A stretch of 64,000 bases of DNA from Clostridiaceae bacterium. GTDB lineage: Bacteria > Bacillota > Clostridia > Peptostreptococcales > Natronincolaceae. The position numbers were made by a program, and so were the translations under genes. Of the stretch, positions 8,842 to 18,076 are shown in pieces. Numbering within the stretch: the stretch's first letter is position 1; each line of letters begins with the position of its first letter. The stretch is taken from positions 62,001 to 126,000 of the forward strand of contig JAHDLO010000026.1 of NCBI GenBank assembly GCA_018432235.1, written 5' to 3'. The notes beneath the pieces are model-generated. The model was not told where the DNA came from and did not search any database. It worked only from the letters and a program-made list of their open reading frames with translations.

Positions 8842-10800
8842 ATGGAAAATAAGTATCGTCTTATACTGGAAAATTTAATGGATGGATTTGTCTATTGCAG
8901 GATGCTGGCCGATAATAATGGGAAACCCATCGATTATGTTTTTTTAGAAGTGAACCGTAGCTTTTTAAGGATTTTTGGCTTGACCAAGGATCAGGTAATT
9001 AATAAGGGCGTCAGAGAAGTATTTGGTTATACGGGGGGCTACAGCCTTGATGGCATATTTGAGGTTTTTTCAGAGGCTGCACTAAATGACAATAACGTAA
9101 AGATGGAAAGATATTTTAAAATCTTAAATAAATGGCTGCTGATATCTGTTATTAGCATAGAAAGAGGCTATATAGCCGTTACGCTTCAAGATATATCGGA
9201 GTTTAAAAGGGCAGAAGAGGATCAAGGACGATTTTTTCAAATGGCAAATGATATGTTTTGCACGATTAGCTTTCAGGGGACGCTTTTAGAGCTGAGTCCT
9301 GTCTGGGAAAAGGTTTTAGGCTACACTAGGGATGAAATGCTGGGTAGGCATATATGTGAGTTTTTACATCCTGAGGATAGGGAGGCAGTCAGAAGCGTAT
9401 TTAGAAGCCTTGTAGGAAATGATACGCTGATTAATAATAGCAGAAATCGGTATCGCTGCAAAGATGGCACATACAAATGGCTGTCATGGAATTGCACCAC
9501 CCATCAGCGTGAGAGCCTGATATACTGTACAGTGAGGGATATCACCTCAATAAAATACTATGAGGACAGACTCACTCAAAGCGAGGAAAGATACAGGACC
9601 TTAGTTGAGGCATCACCCTTTGGCATAATTATGGTGGAAGACAATATTATACAATATGCTAATCAAGCGGCACAGAAGCTATCTGCTGCTGAAGATGTCA
9701 ATGGTCTGATTAAGAAGGAGATATACGACTTTATACCTCATAGTCTTCATAGGCTTGCGGCTAGAAGGATGAGGCGTATGCTAAAGGAGAGCTATAGGAC
9801 CAGTCTGGCTGGCGAGCTAACATTGGTAAACCTGAAGGGCGAGCTGATAGATTTGGAAATAACAGGCTTGAGGATGCCCAACCGCAATGATACAATTATG
9901 CTGATTACAAGGGATATCATCAGTCGGAAGCATGCTGAGGAGCTAAAACAGAACTTGGAGGAAAAGAAAAAATCCTTGGATAAGGTGATAGAATACGATC
10001 GTATGAAAACCGATTTCTTTTCAAACATATCTCATGAGTTTAAAACGCCTTTAAACGTTATTTTGGGTACCCTGCAGCTATTAAATCTCTATTTGCAGGA
10101 GGATGTCATATATGTCGACGCCAAGCTGAAGAAGAAATTTGAAATGATGAAGCAAAATTGTTATAGGCTATTAAGACTGGTTAACAATGTTATTGATATT
10201 ACCCGTATAGACTCCGGCTATTATGAGATACAGCTGGCAAACTATGATATTGTTGCTATTATAAAGGCAATTGCCTATTCTGTTAAGGAGTATATAGAAG
10301 CCAAAGGCATACAATTTGACTTCGACACTAACGTTCACAGCAAGGTTATAGCATGTGACCCGGATAAAATGGAGCGCATTTTTTTAAACCTAATATCCAA
10401 TGCCATTAAGTTTACCAAGTCCGGTGGCAGTATAAAGGTGGCTATCGAGGTAAACAGCCATAGTGTGAAGGTGTATGTGAAGGATACCGGCATAGGCATG
10501 CCCTATGATAAGCAAAATACCATTTTCAATCGATTCATACAATTGGACAAGTCCTTGACGAAAAACTATGAAGGCAGTGGTATTGGATTGTCTTTGGTGG
10601 AATCCTTGGTCAAAATGCATAATGGTTGTATAACTGTAAATAGTCAAGAGGGGAAAGGTAGTGAATTTATCATCGAACTGCCCTGCGTAACCATACCTGA
10701 GGAGGTAATGGCGGTGGGGGAGGAGGCTGCGGCCTTTGATCTTCCTGTGGAAAGGATAAACATAGAGTTCTCAGATATATATCTACCAAACACAAAATAA
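8842..10800 (+). CDS. PAS-domain sensor histidine kinase (paralogue 2)
   Basis: Soluble histidine kinase of about 652 residues. The ATG at 8842 has AGGAG eight bases upstream and is preferred over the upstream ATG at 8794. Three PAS modules occupy about 1-365 (LILENLMDGFVYCRM; MANDMFCTISFQGTLLELSP; LVEASPFGIIMVEDNIIQYA). HisKA has SNISHEFKTPLNVILGTLQL (His about residue 398). HATPase_c has NLISNAIKFTKSGG, DTGIGMP and GSGIGLSLVESLV. The kinase core is nearly the same as that of the preceding gene, so the pair arose by duplication with divergent sensor regions. It ends VERINIEFSDIYLPNTK. No receiver domain or cognate regulator lies nearby. Confidence 0.93.
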   Translation: MENKYRLILENLMDGFVYCRMLADNNGKPIDYVFLEVNRSFLRIFGLTKDQVINKGVREVFGYTGGYSLDGIFEVFSEAALNDNNVKMERYFKILNKWLLISVISIERGYIAVTLQDISEFKRAEEDQGRFFQMANDMFCTISFQGTLLELSPVWEKVLGYTRDEMLGRHICEFLHPEDREAVRSVFRSLVGNDTLINNSRNRYRCKDGTYKWLSWNCTTHQRESLIYCTVRDITSIKYYEDRLTQSEERYRTLVEASPFGIIMVEDNIIQYANQAAQKLSAAEDVNGLIKKEIYDFIPHSLHRLAARRMRRMLKESYRTSLAGELTLVNLKGELIDLEITGLRMPNRNDTIMLITRDIISRKHAEELKQNLEEKKKSLDKVIEYDRMKTDFFSNISHEFKTPLNVILGTLQLLNLYLQEDVIYVDAKLKKKFEMMKQNCYRLLRLVNNVIDITRIDSGYYEIQLANYDIVAIIKAIAYSVKEYIEAKGIQFDFDTNVHSKVIACDPDKMERIFLNLISNAIKFTKSGGSIKVAIEVNSHSVKVYVKDTGIGMPYDKQNTIFNRFIQLDKSLTKNYEGSGIGLSLVESLVKMHNGCITVNSQEGKGSEFIIELPCVTIPEEVMAVGEEAAAFDLPVERINIEFSDIYLPNTK

Positions 10801-10888
10801 AAACCATAATTGTGATTATAATCATATTTTATCAATGCCATATCATGTAAACTCAGGTTAAGGAAATATGATATAAGGAGGAGATAAA

Positions 10889-11233
10889 ATGAAGAAGCAA
10901 GAATTAATAAAAAATATGCCCTTTTCAAAGACGGTAAAGATGGTGGAATTACTGGAGTATCAGGAGGGTCAGGTGGTAAGTCGAACCATATCCCAGCGGG
11001 ATGATCTGAGCATTACGCTATTTGCCTTTGATAAGGGTGAAGCCATCAGCTCCCATGCATCAGTAGGAGATGCCATGGTGCAGATATTGGATGGCACTGC
11101 AGAAATAACCATTGGTGATGAAAGACTTACAGCTGTAGCCGGTGACGTGGTGGTTATGCCTGCAAATGTCCCTCACGCACTGGATGCTATAGAGCGATTT
11201 AAGATGTTCTTAGTGGTGGTTAAGCCGCAATAG
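10889..11233 (+). CDS. Small single-domain cupin protein
   Basis: 114-residue cupin of unknown substrate. The beta-barrel motifs are visible at about residues 50-105: the first motif region has FDKGEAISSHASVGDAMVQI and the second has AGDVVVMPANVPHALDAIE. The first motif retains one His (SSHAS) with few of the other usual metal ligands, and the second has PHAL, so metal binding is possible but not certain. The ATG follows AAGGAGGAGATAAA. It is monocistronic, ending at a strong bidirectional terminator before the germination operon. Confidence 0.88.
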   Translation: MKKQELIKNMPFSKTVKMVELLEYQEGQVVSRTISQRDDLSITLFAFDKGEAISSHASVGDAMVQILDGTAEITIGDERLTAVAGDVVVMPANVPHALDAIERFKMFLVVVKPQ

Positions 11234-11244
11234 AAGTTATAAAT

Positions 11245-11290
11245 AAAAAGCTAATGTCTGCTATTATGCAGGCCATTAGCTTTTTATTTT
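11245..11290. terminator. Bidirectional terminator, cupin / germination operon
   Basis: AAAAAGCTAATG (11245-11256) pairs with CATTAGCTTTTT (11274-11285), a 12-bp stem with A and T tracts on both sides. It serves the two convergent transcription units. Confidence 0.85.
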
Positions 11291-12411
11291 TACGGTGTTA
11301 TGCCTACAGATCGTATCGATACATCCACGTCTAGTATGATATTGGCATGAGCAAACTGTTCGTTCCAGTTATCAGGCTGAAAATAATGCGGTAATTGAGC
11401 CTTTACATATTTACCATAGCCGACATTGTCATTTTTTAGGGTGCGCTGTAGGATGTTAAGGGTGGAGACGATATCTCCTTTAATGGAATCAGCAGCGATT
11501 TTTTCAAATTCCTCTATTTTGTCGGTATCAAATATTGGTTCATAGGCTGTGAACTCTGAAAGTGCACTGTTTATAGAGATTCTGTGGAAAATAGTAATCT
11601 GATCGTCTATGACCTTCACTTCAATTTTCTGTTTGCTGCCTAAAAGCTTAATTGTTAAATAGTCGTCCAAGGCTTCATCATTTAGAGCATATCTTGCGGT
11701 GTAAAAACCACTGTAGACCTCTCCTCTTAAAACCATTAAAGCCTGACTATGATTACCATGGATTACCTCCAGCAGCTTGTCACCCTTGAAAAGGGCTGTG
11801 CAGCCCACATAAATAACGCCTGGGACCTCTGAATAGGTAATATAGGGAATGATGGGCTCTATGCCCTTCGTGTGATATTCGTTATGAAAATTTCTCAGGG
11901 TGACAAAGGGAGTTGAGGTTGCCTGACTGCTTTGCTCAATAGACTCATACAGGAAGGTACTGACAAATAATGAGACCGGCGGCTCTAGATGAAAAAGATC
12001 AACTGCCCTTCCTTCAACCACTGCAAATCTTGCAGTTCCAGGAAATAAAGGCTCCCTTAGCATGGCATCCACATGATGAATAATGCCTAGACGAGCCACA
12101 TCCTCGCCAAATACAATTACCCTGGTGTTGTCATAGGAAATCTCCCGATAAGCCTTCTTCTGAAGCTTGTCATAGGAATCTGCCAGTGATCTTGAAGGGG
12201 TAGAGTATTCCATTTTTTCCTTCGTGGCCTCCTCTGAGATGGTGGGAAAGCCTATGGTAATGAGGTAGCTGCTGTCAGAATCCGCCTCCAGACTGGTGTC
12301 AATTCCAACACCATATACGATCAGCAGCTTATCAAGGTCCTTTTGGTCCCAGCAGGAGGTTAGCAAGAGGGATACCAATAGGAGCAATATGAGTTTAACG
12401 ATTTTTCGCAT
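11290..12411 (-). CDS. GerAC-type spore germination lipoprotein
   Basis: C-subunit of a GerA-family nutrient germinant receptor in the inner spore membrane. 373 residues with a lipoprotein signal (LLLLLVSLLLTSC, Cys about 20) followed directly by WDQKDLDKL, the family's N-terminal motif. The C-terminal Ger(x)C domain ends after LPHYFQPDNWNEQFAHANI. The start ATG lies 17 bp inside the end of the preceding B-subunit gene, with GGGAGG upstream, so translation is coupled. It is last in the A-B-C operon and ends at the shared terminator. Confidence 0.93.
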   Translation of the reverse strand: MRKIVKLILLLLVSLLLTSCWDQKDLDKLLIVYGVGIDTSLEADSDSSYLITIGFPTISEEATKEKMEYSTPSRSLADSYDKLQKKAYREISYDNTRVIVFGEDVARLGIIHHVDAMLREPLFPGTARFAVVEGRAVDLFHLEPPVSLFVSTFLYESIEQSSQATSTPFVTLRNFHNEYHTKGIEPIIPYITYSEVPGVIYVGCTALFKGDKLLEVIHGNHSQALMVLRGEVYSGFYTARYALNDEALDDYLTIKLLGSKQKIEVKVIDDQITIFHRISINSALSEFTAYEPIFDTDKIEEFEKIAADSIKGDIVSTLNILQRTLKNDNVGYGKYVKAQLPHYFQPDNWNEQFAHANIILDVDVSIRSVGITP

Positions 12412-13501
12412 TGGATTTATTGCCTCCCTTAATTAGTGTTAAGACAAATAGCAGTATAGGTAGAACGAAACCAAAAAGTATGTTGAGGTAGCTGACATAA
12501 TCGCTTAACTCCACTAGATGTGCTGTATTTTTTGGATAGAGGGAAATAATGAATATTAGCGGAGCGTATATATAGGTGAACACATGGGTTGTTTTAGTTT
12601 TAAATAACATTTTGCTGAGGATGCAGGCAGCCAAAAATTGCAGGCCCACTGTTCCGATTACCGTAAAGCACCAGAACACGGTAAAAAAAAGCTCCATCCT
12701 CTCAAAAACAGGGAAATCCACTGCTCTTAGGTAGTTCATTGAGGGATATAGAACCCTTTCCAGCTCATCGGGACCAAAGAGTGCTATCTGAGCTATTACG
12801 GTAATAGTATAAAATGCAGTGACACCCAGTACAGAGAGCACCGAATACTTTAGTATGGGCTTTTCCTTGTCAGAGATATAGGTATAATACACTAATATCA
12901 CTTCATAGCCACCAAAGGCATAGAAGGAAGGCAGTGTACCCTTGAGAATGTTGACTATGCCGCTACCTCCCACCGGCTGAAGATTTACCAGTTCTAATTC
13001 AGGTATAGCCACAAGAATCAATAGGAAAAAGAAAAACAGTGTAAAAAACAGCACCTCGTTGAAGCGGGCAACCACCGTGAGTCCATTTTTGACCATATAA
13101 ATAATGGTTATGACAACCAGGAAGCTCAGGACCCACATAGGGGTTTTATGTAACAGCCATGTTCTCACCATCTCTAATAAAAACCGAATGATGATACCCG
13201 TAGCAATAACCGCATAGGCAATATAAATAATTGTTAGCAGATAGCCTATAGGCCTAGTGAGTATTTTGCTGGTGAACTGAAGGAAATTATCCTTGGGATA
13301 TTTTCTAACAGTGTAAATCATACAGGCCATAACCAGGCTTATGACGATGCCGTTTATCATTACGGATATCCATGCATCCTGTCTTGATATTTGACTGACG
13401 ATTCTGGATAGACCAAGAATTCCTGTGCCAATCATTATGCTGATGACAATAATATAGGATTGCATAGCGGTGATTTCACCATTGACGTATTTTCTATACA
13501 T
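12395..13501 (-). CDS. GerAB-type germinant receptor permease
   Basis: B-subunit of the GerA-type receptor, an APC-superfamily-like membrane protein thought to bind the germinant. About ten hydrophobic segments over 368 residues; it begins MYRKYVNGEITAMQSYIIVI and includes the family-typical MIGTGILGL. The ATG at 13501 has GGAGAGG just upstream and is preferred over one 21 bases further up. It lies 30 bp downstream of the A-subunit gene and overlaps the C-subunit gene. Confidence 0.92.
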   Translation of the reverse strand: MYRKYVNGEITAMQSYIIVISIMIGTGILGLSRIVSQISRQDAWISVMINGIVISLVMACMIYTVRKYPKDNFLQFTSKILTRPIGYLLTIIYIAYAVIATGIIIRFLLEMVRTWLLHKTPMWVLSFLVVITIIYMVKNGLTVVARFNEVLFFTLFFFFLLILVAIPELELVNLQPVGGSGIVNILKGTLPSFYAFGGYEVILVYYTYISDKEKPILKYSVLSVLGVTAFYTITVIAQIALFGPDELERVLYPSMNYLRAVDFPVFERMELFFTVFWCFTVIGTVGLQFLAACILSKMLFKTKTTHVFTYIYAPLIFIISLYPKNTAHLVELSDYVSYLNILFGFVLPILLFVLTLIKGGNKSNAKNR

Positions 13502-13531
13502 GAACACCTCTCCTATAAGCAATTAAAGACT

Positions 13532-15025
13532 TTATTTTCTGTTTCTCTTAGCTTGTTTTTTCAGCTTCGGCAGTGTAGCTCGAAAGATCGTGTCCTTAAA
13601 GCCGCTAAAATTTATAGGAGCCACCGGTGAAATATATGGATAACCGAAGGAACTCAAGCTACAAAGATGTATAATGATCCAGGTCCAGGTAATAATGATG
13701 CCGAAGGCCCCAAAGGAGGCTGCCATTATGATCATTGGAAATCTTATGGACCGCAATGCATAAGAGGTACTATAATGGGGCAATACATAGCTGCCTATGG
13801 CAGTAATGGCCACCACGATAACCATTGCAGGACTGGCGATATTAGCTCTTACTGCGGCATCGCCTATGACGATGGCCCCAACGATACCTATAGTTTGCCC
13901 TATGGTGCCAGGAAGCCGGGCGCTGGCCTCCCTCAAAAGCTCAATGGTAACCTCCATTAAAATAGCCTCTATCACCGGTGGAAAGGGGACCTGAGCCCTT
14001 GTCTTTGATAAATCCACTAAAAGTGCCGACGGGATCATTTGAACATGAAAGGATACCAGGGCAACATAAATCGAAGGCAAGGAGGTGGCTATAAAAAAGC
14101 CGATATACCTTAAAATCCTAATAAGATTGCCATAGAGAAACCTTTCATTATAATCCTCTGGTGATTGAAACAGCTGATGAAAGGTAGTGGGTATAAGCAG
14201 CACCTGTGGTGCACCGTCAATTATGATAACGATTCTTCCCTCCAACAGATTGGCACAGGCTTTGTCAGGTCGCTCGGTGATCTGCATTTGAGGAAAGGGA
14301 GAAAAATGAGATTGCTCAAAAAATTGCTCAATAAAGCCGCTTTCAAAAATACCATCTATCCTTATAGAACTCAGCTTTTCCTTAACGCTAATCAAAAGCT
14401 CCTTATCCGTTATATTCTCCATATAGACCAATGCAACAAAGGTGTTGGTTTTGCTCCCTATGGTGAGCTCCTGGATGATGAGATTTGGGTCCTTGATTTT
14501 TCTTCTTATCATGGCAGTATTATTTCTAATGTTTTCGGTAAAGCCATCTCTGGAGCCTCTGACTACCGTTTCCACCGTTGGCTCTTCAACTGCTCTGGAG
14601 GCCCAGCCCTTGCTATTCAGCTTTAAAGCCGTATCAAAGCCCTCCATCAGCATTATAGTATCTCCTGACAGTATGCCCTGTATGACCTCATCCAGTGTGT
14701 ATATTTTAGAAATTTCATTGGAATTTATGATATTCACGACGTTATCTATAGTAATCTCTTTAATATGCTTAGTATCCTCATTGAAGACGCTAAAGCTATT
14801 CAGGGGTTTGATTATACTTTGATTAACCTCAGTGGAATCCACAAGCCCATCGGTGAAGATCAATAATATCAGCCTTTCTTTACGCTTCTCGTGTATGGTG
14901 ATTTCACGAAAGATGATATCATTGGAATTGTGAAATATATCCTTCAACTGCTGATGGTTCTCCGATACTTTTTTAGAGAGCCGCTCATCCTTATGATTTG
15001 AATTACTATTTGAAAAAGAGGGCAC
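13532..15025 (-). CDS. GerAA-type germinant receptor A subunit
   Basis: A-subunit of a spore germinant receptor. About 497 residues: a cytoplasmic N-terminal domain to about 280, then several TM segments with the family blocks SFHVQMIPSALL, VPFPPVIEAILMEVTIELL and ARLPGTIGQTIGIVGAIVIG. First gene of the operon. An ATG at 15031 lies only one base after the GGAGG, whereas the in-frame GTG at 15025 has the normal seven-base spacing, so I take GTG as the start. Expression is expected in the forespore under sigma-G, but I could not identify a convincing sigma-G promoter. Confidence 0.93.
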   Translation of the reverse strand: MPSFSNSNSNHKDERLSKKVSENHQQLKDIFHNSNDIIFREITIHEKRKERLILLIFTDGLVDSTEVNQSIIKPLNSFSVFNEDTKHIKEITIDNVVNIINSNEISKIYTLDEVIQGILSGDTIMLMEGFDTALKLNSKGWASRAVEEPTVETVVRGSRDGFTENIRNNTAMIRRKIKDPNLIIQELTIGSKTNTFVALVYMENITDKELLISVKEKLSSIRIDGIFESGFIEQFFEQSHFSPFPQMQITERPDKACANLLEGRIVIIIDGAPQVLLIPTTFHQLFQSPEDYNERFLYGNLIRILRYIGFFIATSLPSIYVALVSFHVQMIPSALLVDLSKTRAQVPFPPVIEAILMEVTIELLREASARLPGTIGQTIGIVGAIVIGDAAVRANIASPAMVIVVAITAIGSYVLPHYSTSYALRSIRFPMIIMAASFGAFGIIITWTWIIIHLCSLSSFGYPYISPVAPINFSGFKDTIFRATLPKLKKQAKRNRK

Positions 15026-15163
15026 AGGCATACCTCCAAGAAATTGATATTTATTTATGCTTCCCAGCTTTTGTCATATCATACCAAAACTGAAGCTTTA
15101 ACTTAATTTTTCTCTTCATCAAAATATGCTACTATATAAAGAGAATAGCTTTGGAGGTGCCAT

Positions 15164-16792
15164 ATGAATAGAAGGATATTTATTAATTGCAGGGTCCTCA
15201 CTATGGAGGCTGGAAATGCCTCGGCAGAGGCCATTGTAGTAGAGCAGGGCAGATTTCTATATGTGGGGAGTAAAGAGGCTGCATTGAAATATGCAGATGT
15301 GGACACAGAAATCATAGATGTTAAAAACAGAAGGGTTATGCCGGGCATGAATGACAGCCATATGCATCTCGTCAGCTACGGACTGACTAAGGGCAAGGCG
15401 GACTTGAGAAGCTGCAAAAGCCTGACAGAGGTGGAGGCAGTACTACGAAAATACATAGACACAGAGGATAAAGGCTACTTTGGCGATTGGATACTTGGAC
15501 ATGGGTGGAATGAGGAGAATTTTACGGAGCCCCTGTTGCCTACAGCAGAATTTTTAGATAGCATATGCGGAGACAGGCCTATTTATTTGTCTAGGGCATG
15601 CTATCATATAGCGGCAGTCAACTCCCAAGCCTTGAAGCTGGCAGGGATATTTGATGATACTCTGGAACCAGAGGGAGGAAAAATCGACAGAGCTATAATA
15701 ACTGGCAAGGCGACTGGCATTCTAAGAGAAAATGCGCTTTTATTAGCCTATAATATTATACCTCTGACAGATGATATTTCTAGACTGAAGGCGCTTATTG
15801 AGACATCAGTTGCGGATGCCCTGGCGGTGGGATTAACCTCAGTGCAGACGGAGGATTTTGGTCATTTTGACGATTTTCAGCTGGTGGTAAGGGCTTATCA
15901 GGAGCTGCAGCAGGAAAATCGGCTTAAGGCTAGAATTAATCTTCAAATGCTGCTGCCTAATGAGGAAAAGCTGATGCGGGCGATAGCGTTGGGGATGAAA
16001 TCAGGAAAAGGCAATGAGCTTTTAAGATTTGGTCCCATAAAGCTTTTGGCAGACGGCTCATTAGGCGGACGAACTGCAGCACTTGAGGAGCCCTACACCG
16101 ATGACCCACAGAACCGGGGACTGTTGATATATGAGGATGAAAAGCTGCGGCAGCTATTAAAGCATGCTGTTGGGCAGGGGCTACAGCCAGCCATACATGC
16201 CATAGGGGACGGAGCCATGAGGCAGGTTCTTGAGATATATCAGGAGCTTTATGAAGGAGTAGATGATCATAGGGCAAGACTAATACATTGTCAGATCACC
16301 AATAGCGATATTATCAAAAGGATGGCGGAGGTAAAGGTAGTAGGCGATATTCAACCGGGATTTTTGCCCACGGATTTGAAAATGGTAGCCTCTAGAATAG
16401 GTGATGAAAGGGCCAGGGAGAGCTATGGGTGGCAAAGCATGCTTAAGGAAAAGGTACGATTGGCTGGAAGCTCAGATGCTCCTATTGAAGACTTCAACCC
16501 CTTTTTGGGCATCTATAGTGCTGTTGTCAGGAGGGATTATGACGGTAATCCGGAAGGGGGCTGGTATCCTCAGGAATGCTTGACGCTTCTGGAGGCTATT
16601 GACTTATATACAACAGGCTCAGCCTATGCAACCTTTGAGGAGAATATAAAAGGGAAGATCAAAGAGGGATATCTAGCAGATTTTATCGTCCTGGACAGGG
16701 ATATATTAGAAATACCAGAAATGGAAATAAAGGATGTAAAGGTGATTGCCACCTATGTAGGCGGAGATTGCAGATTTTCAATGCCGGATTAG
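15164..16792 (+). CDS. YtcJ-like metal-dependent amidohydrolase
   Basis: Amidohydrolase_3-family enzyme of 542 residues. The N-terminal beta domain (1-60) leads to the metal motif MPGMNDSHMHLVSYGL (about 60-75). Further family blocks are GWILGHGWNE-like DWILGHGWNE, KLLADGSLGGRTAALEEPY, HAIGDGAMRQVLEIY, and the C-terminal SSDAPIEDFNPFLGI with ADFIVLDRD. Substrates in this family vary and are mostly unknown (amides, formamides or cyclic ureas), so no pathway is assigned. The ATG follows TTGGAGG. It is a single-gene unit, convergent with the AlaX gene. Confidence 0.92.
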   Translation: MNRRIFINCRVLTMEAGNASAEAIVVEQGRFLYVGSKEAALKYADVDTEIIDVKNRRVMPGMNDSHMHLVSYGLTKGKADLRSCKSLTEVEAVLRKYIDTEDKGYFGDWILGHGWNEENFTEPLLPTAEFLDSICGDRPIYLSRACYHIAAVNSQALKLAGIFDDTLEPEGGKIDRAIITGKATGILRENALLLAYNIIPLTDDISRLKALIETSVADALAVGLTSVQTEDFGHFDDFQLVVRAYQELQQENRLKARINLQMLLPNEEKLMRAIALGMKSGKGNELLRFGPIKLLADGSLGGRTAALEEPYTDDPQNRGLLIYEDEKLRQLLKHAVGQGLQPAIHAIGDGAMRQVLEIYQELYEGVDDHRARLIHCQITNSDIIKRMAEVKVVGDIQPGFLPTDLKMVASRIGDERARESYGWQSMLKEKVRLAGSSDAPIEDFNPFLGIYSAVVRRDYDGNPEGGWYPQECLTLLEAIDLYTTGSAYATFEENIKGKIKEGYLADFIVLDRDILEIPEMEIKDVKVIATYVGGDCRFSMPD

Positions 16793-16796
16793 ATAA

Positions 16797-16815
16797 AGGG
16801 GGAAAATTTCCCCCT
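16797..16815. terminator. Hairpin between convergent genes
   Basis: A 19-base palindrome (AGGGGGAAA, central A, TTTCCCCCT) lies just after the amidohydrolase stop and overlaps the AlaX stop codon. The T tract is short, so termination strength is uncertain. Confidence 0.5.
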
Positions 16816-18025
16816 ATTTGATATACTCATTAATCAGCTTAATTCTGGCTGCCTCCAGCATACTTTCAAGATTTGAAAGATCCTCGCCGCCGCCTTGAGC
16901 AGTAACGGCATTGCCGCCGCCCTTACCATTGATTAAGCCTATTACCTCTTTAAAAAGCTTGCTAATGTCTATATTGAGCTGCTGAGAACGAGTAAATACC
17001 ACCTGAGCTTTATCATTTTTAGCCGATAGCAGTGCTATGGCATTTTCATATCTGCTGATGGCAGAAGCCATATATTGCAGGCTTTTAAAATCAAAGCCTT
17101 CATAAACCTGCACAATTATTTTACAGCCCTTGTGCAACGGGGCCTCGTCATAAAGTGCTTTTATCTGGTAATCCAATAGGTTTTTATGCAGGCTGCGATT
17201 TTCTTTTTCCAGCTGTCTATAATCCTTGTGAAGCTTATCAAAAAAGCTTAGCACCTCAGTATCTTTAATAGAGAGACGATTGGCGATATCGTTAATAAAG
17301 CTGTTTTTCCAGCTGTAATCCATCAAAGCTCTTTTGCCACACAAGAACTCTATTCTGATATTGCCCCTCATCTTGTCAAGTCGACGTATCTTTAAAATGC
17401 CAACCTCACCAGTCCTATTGGGGTGAGTGCCACCACAGGGCGAATAATCTAGCTGATCAATCTCCACTATCCGAACGCCATCAGTCACTGAAGGCTGTTT
17501 TCTGAGACTAAAGGACTGCAGCATATGCTGGTCGGGATAATGGACATGGATAGGCAAATCTCTATAGATATATTGATTTGCCAGATCCTCTATTGCAGCC
17601 TGTTCTTCGGCTGTAAGGTTTTCTTTAGCAATGTCTATGGTAACGACATCATTGCCCAAATGAAAGCCTACGGTATCTGCATTATGGAGAGTCTCTATGA
17701 CACTTGACAGTATGTGCTGTCCAAGATGCTGTTGCATAAAATCAAATCTTCTATCCCAATCCAGCTGACAGCTTACCTGGGTGTTTATCTCGGGAGCACA
17801 ATCAACGACATGATAGATTTGATCATTCTCCTCAAATACATATGAAACCCTGGCTGTGTTTATGTGCCCTTCGTCCCATGGCTGACCGCCCCCCTCCGGG
17901 TAAAAGGCTGTTTGATCAAGAGTCACCAAGTATTTTGAAGGGTCCTCCTTATATATCTCTACTGAAATCACCCTTGCATCAAATGCTTTAATATAGGGGT
18001 TTTCCCAATATAGCTTTTTTGTCAT
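16814..18025 (-). CDS. AlaX-type alanyl-tRNA editing protein with DHHA1 domain
   Basis: Stand-alone editing hydrolase expected to deacylate mischarged (Ser or Gly) tRNA-Ala. 403 residues: an N-terminal AlaRS-like beta domain (YPEGGGQPWDEGHI, about 42-55), the editing core with zinc-site motifs HLGQHILSS and CGGTHPNRTGEVG, a coiled coil (about 250-290), and a C-terminal DHHA1 domain ending in GLINGKGGGNAVTAQGGG. The full length with DHHA1 places it with the large AlaX form. The ATG follows AGAGGTGG. Downstream in direction it meets the amidohydrolase gene; the upstream neighbour is an unknown exported protein. Confidence 0.92.
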   Translation of the reverse strand: MTKKLYWENPYIKAFDARVISVEIYKEDPSKYLVTLDQTAFYPEGGGQPWDEGHINTARVSYVFEENDQIYHVVDCAPEINTQVSCQLDWDRRFDFMQQHLGQHILSSVIETLHNADTVGFHLGNDVVTIDIAKENLTAEEQAAIEDLANQYIYRDLPIHVHYPDQHMLQSFSLRKQPSVTDGVRIVEIDQLDYSPCGGTHPNRTGEVGILKIRRLDKMRGNIRIEFLCGKRALMDYSWKNSFINDIANRLSIKDTEVLSFFDKLHKDYRQLEKENRSLHKNLLDYQIKALYDEAPLHKGCKIIVQVYEGFDFKSLQYMASAISRYENAIALLSAKNDKAQVVFTRSQQLNIDISKLFKEVIGLINGKGGGNAVTAQGGGEDLSNLESMLEAARIKLINEYIK

Positions 18026-18076
18026 TTAATATCCACCTCTTTATCCTTTGATTAATTAACTATATCATTCTTTGCT

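Noticed and set aside
13667..14822. Several plus-strand open frames opposite the GerAA-type gene
   Set aside because: Overlap a well-supported germination gene and show repetitive composition with no domain.
15052..15084. Sigma-G-like promoter before the germination operon
   Set aside because: GTATG and CATAAAT-like boxes occur on the minus strand but about 20 bases apart, more than the usual spacing; too weak to list.
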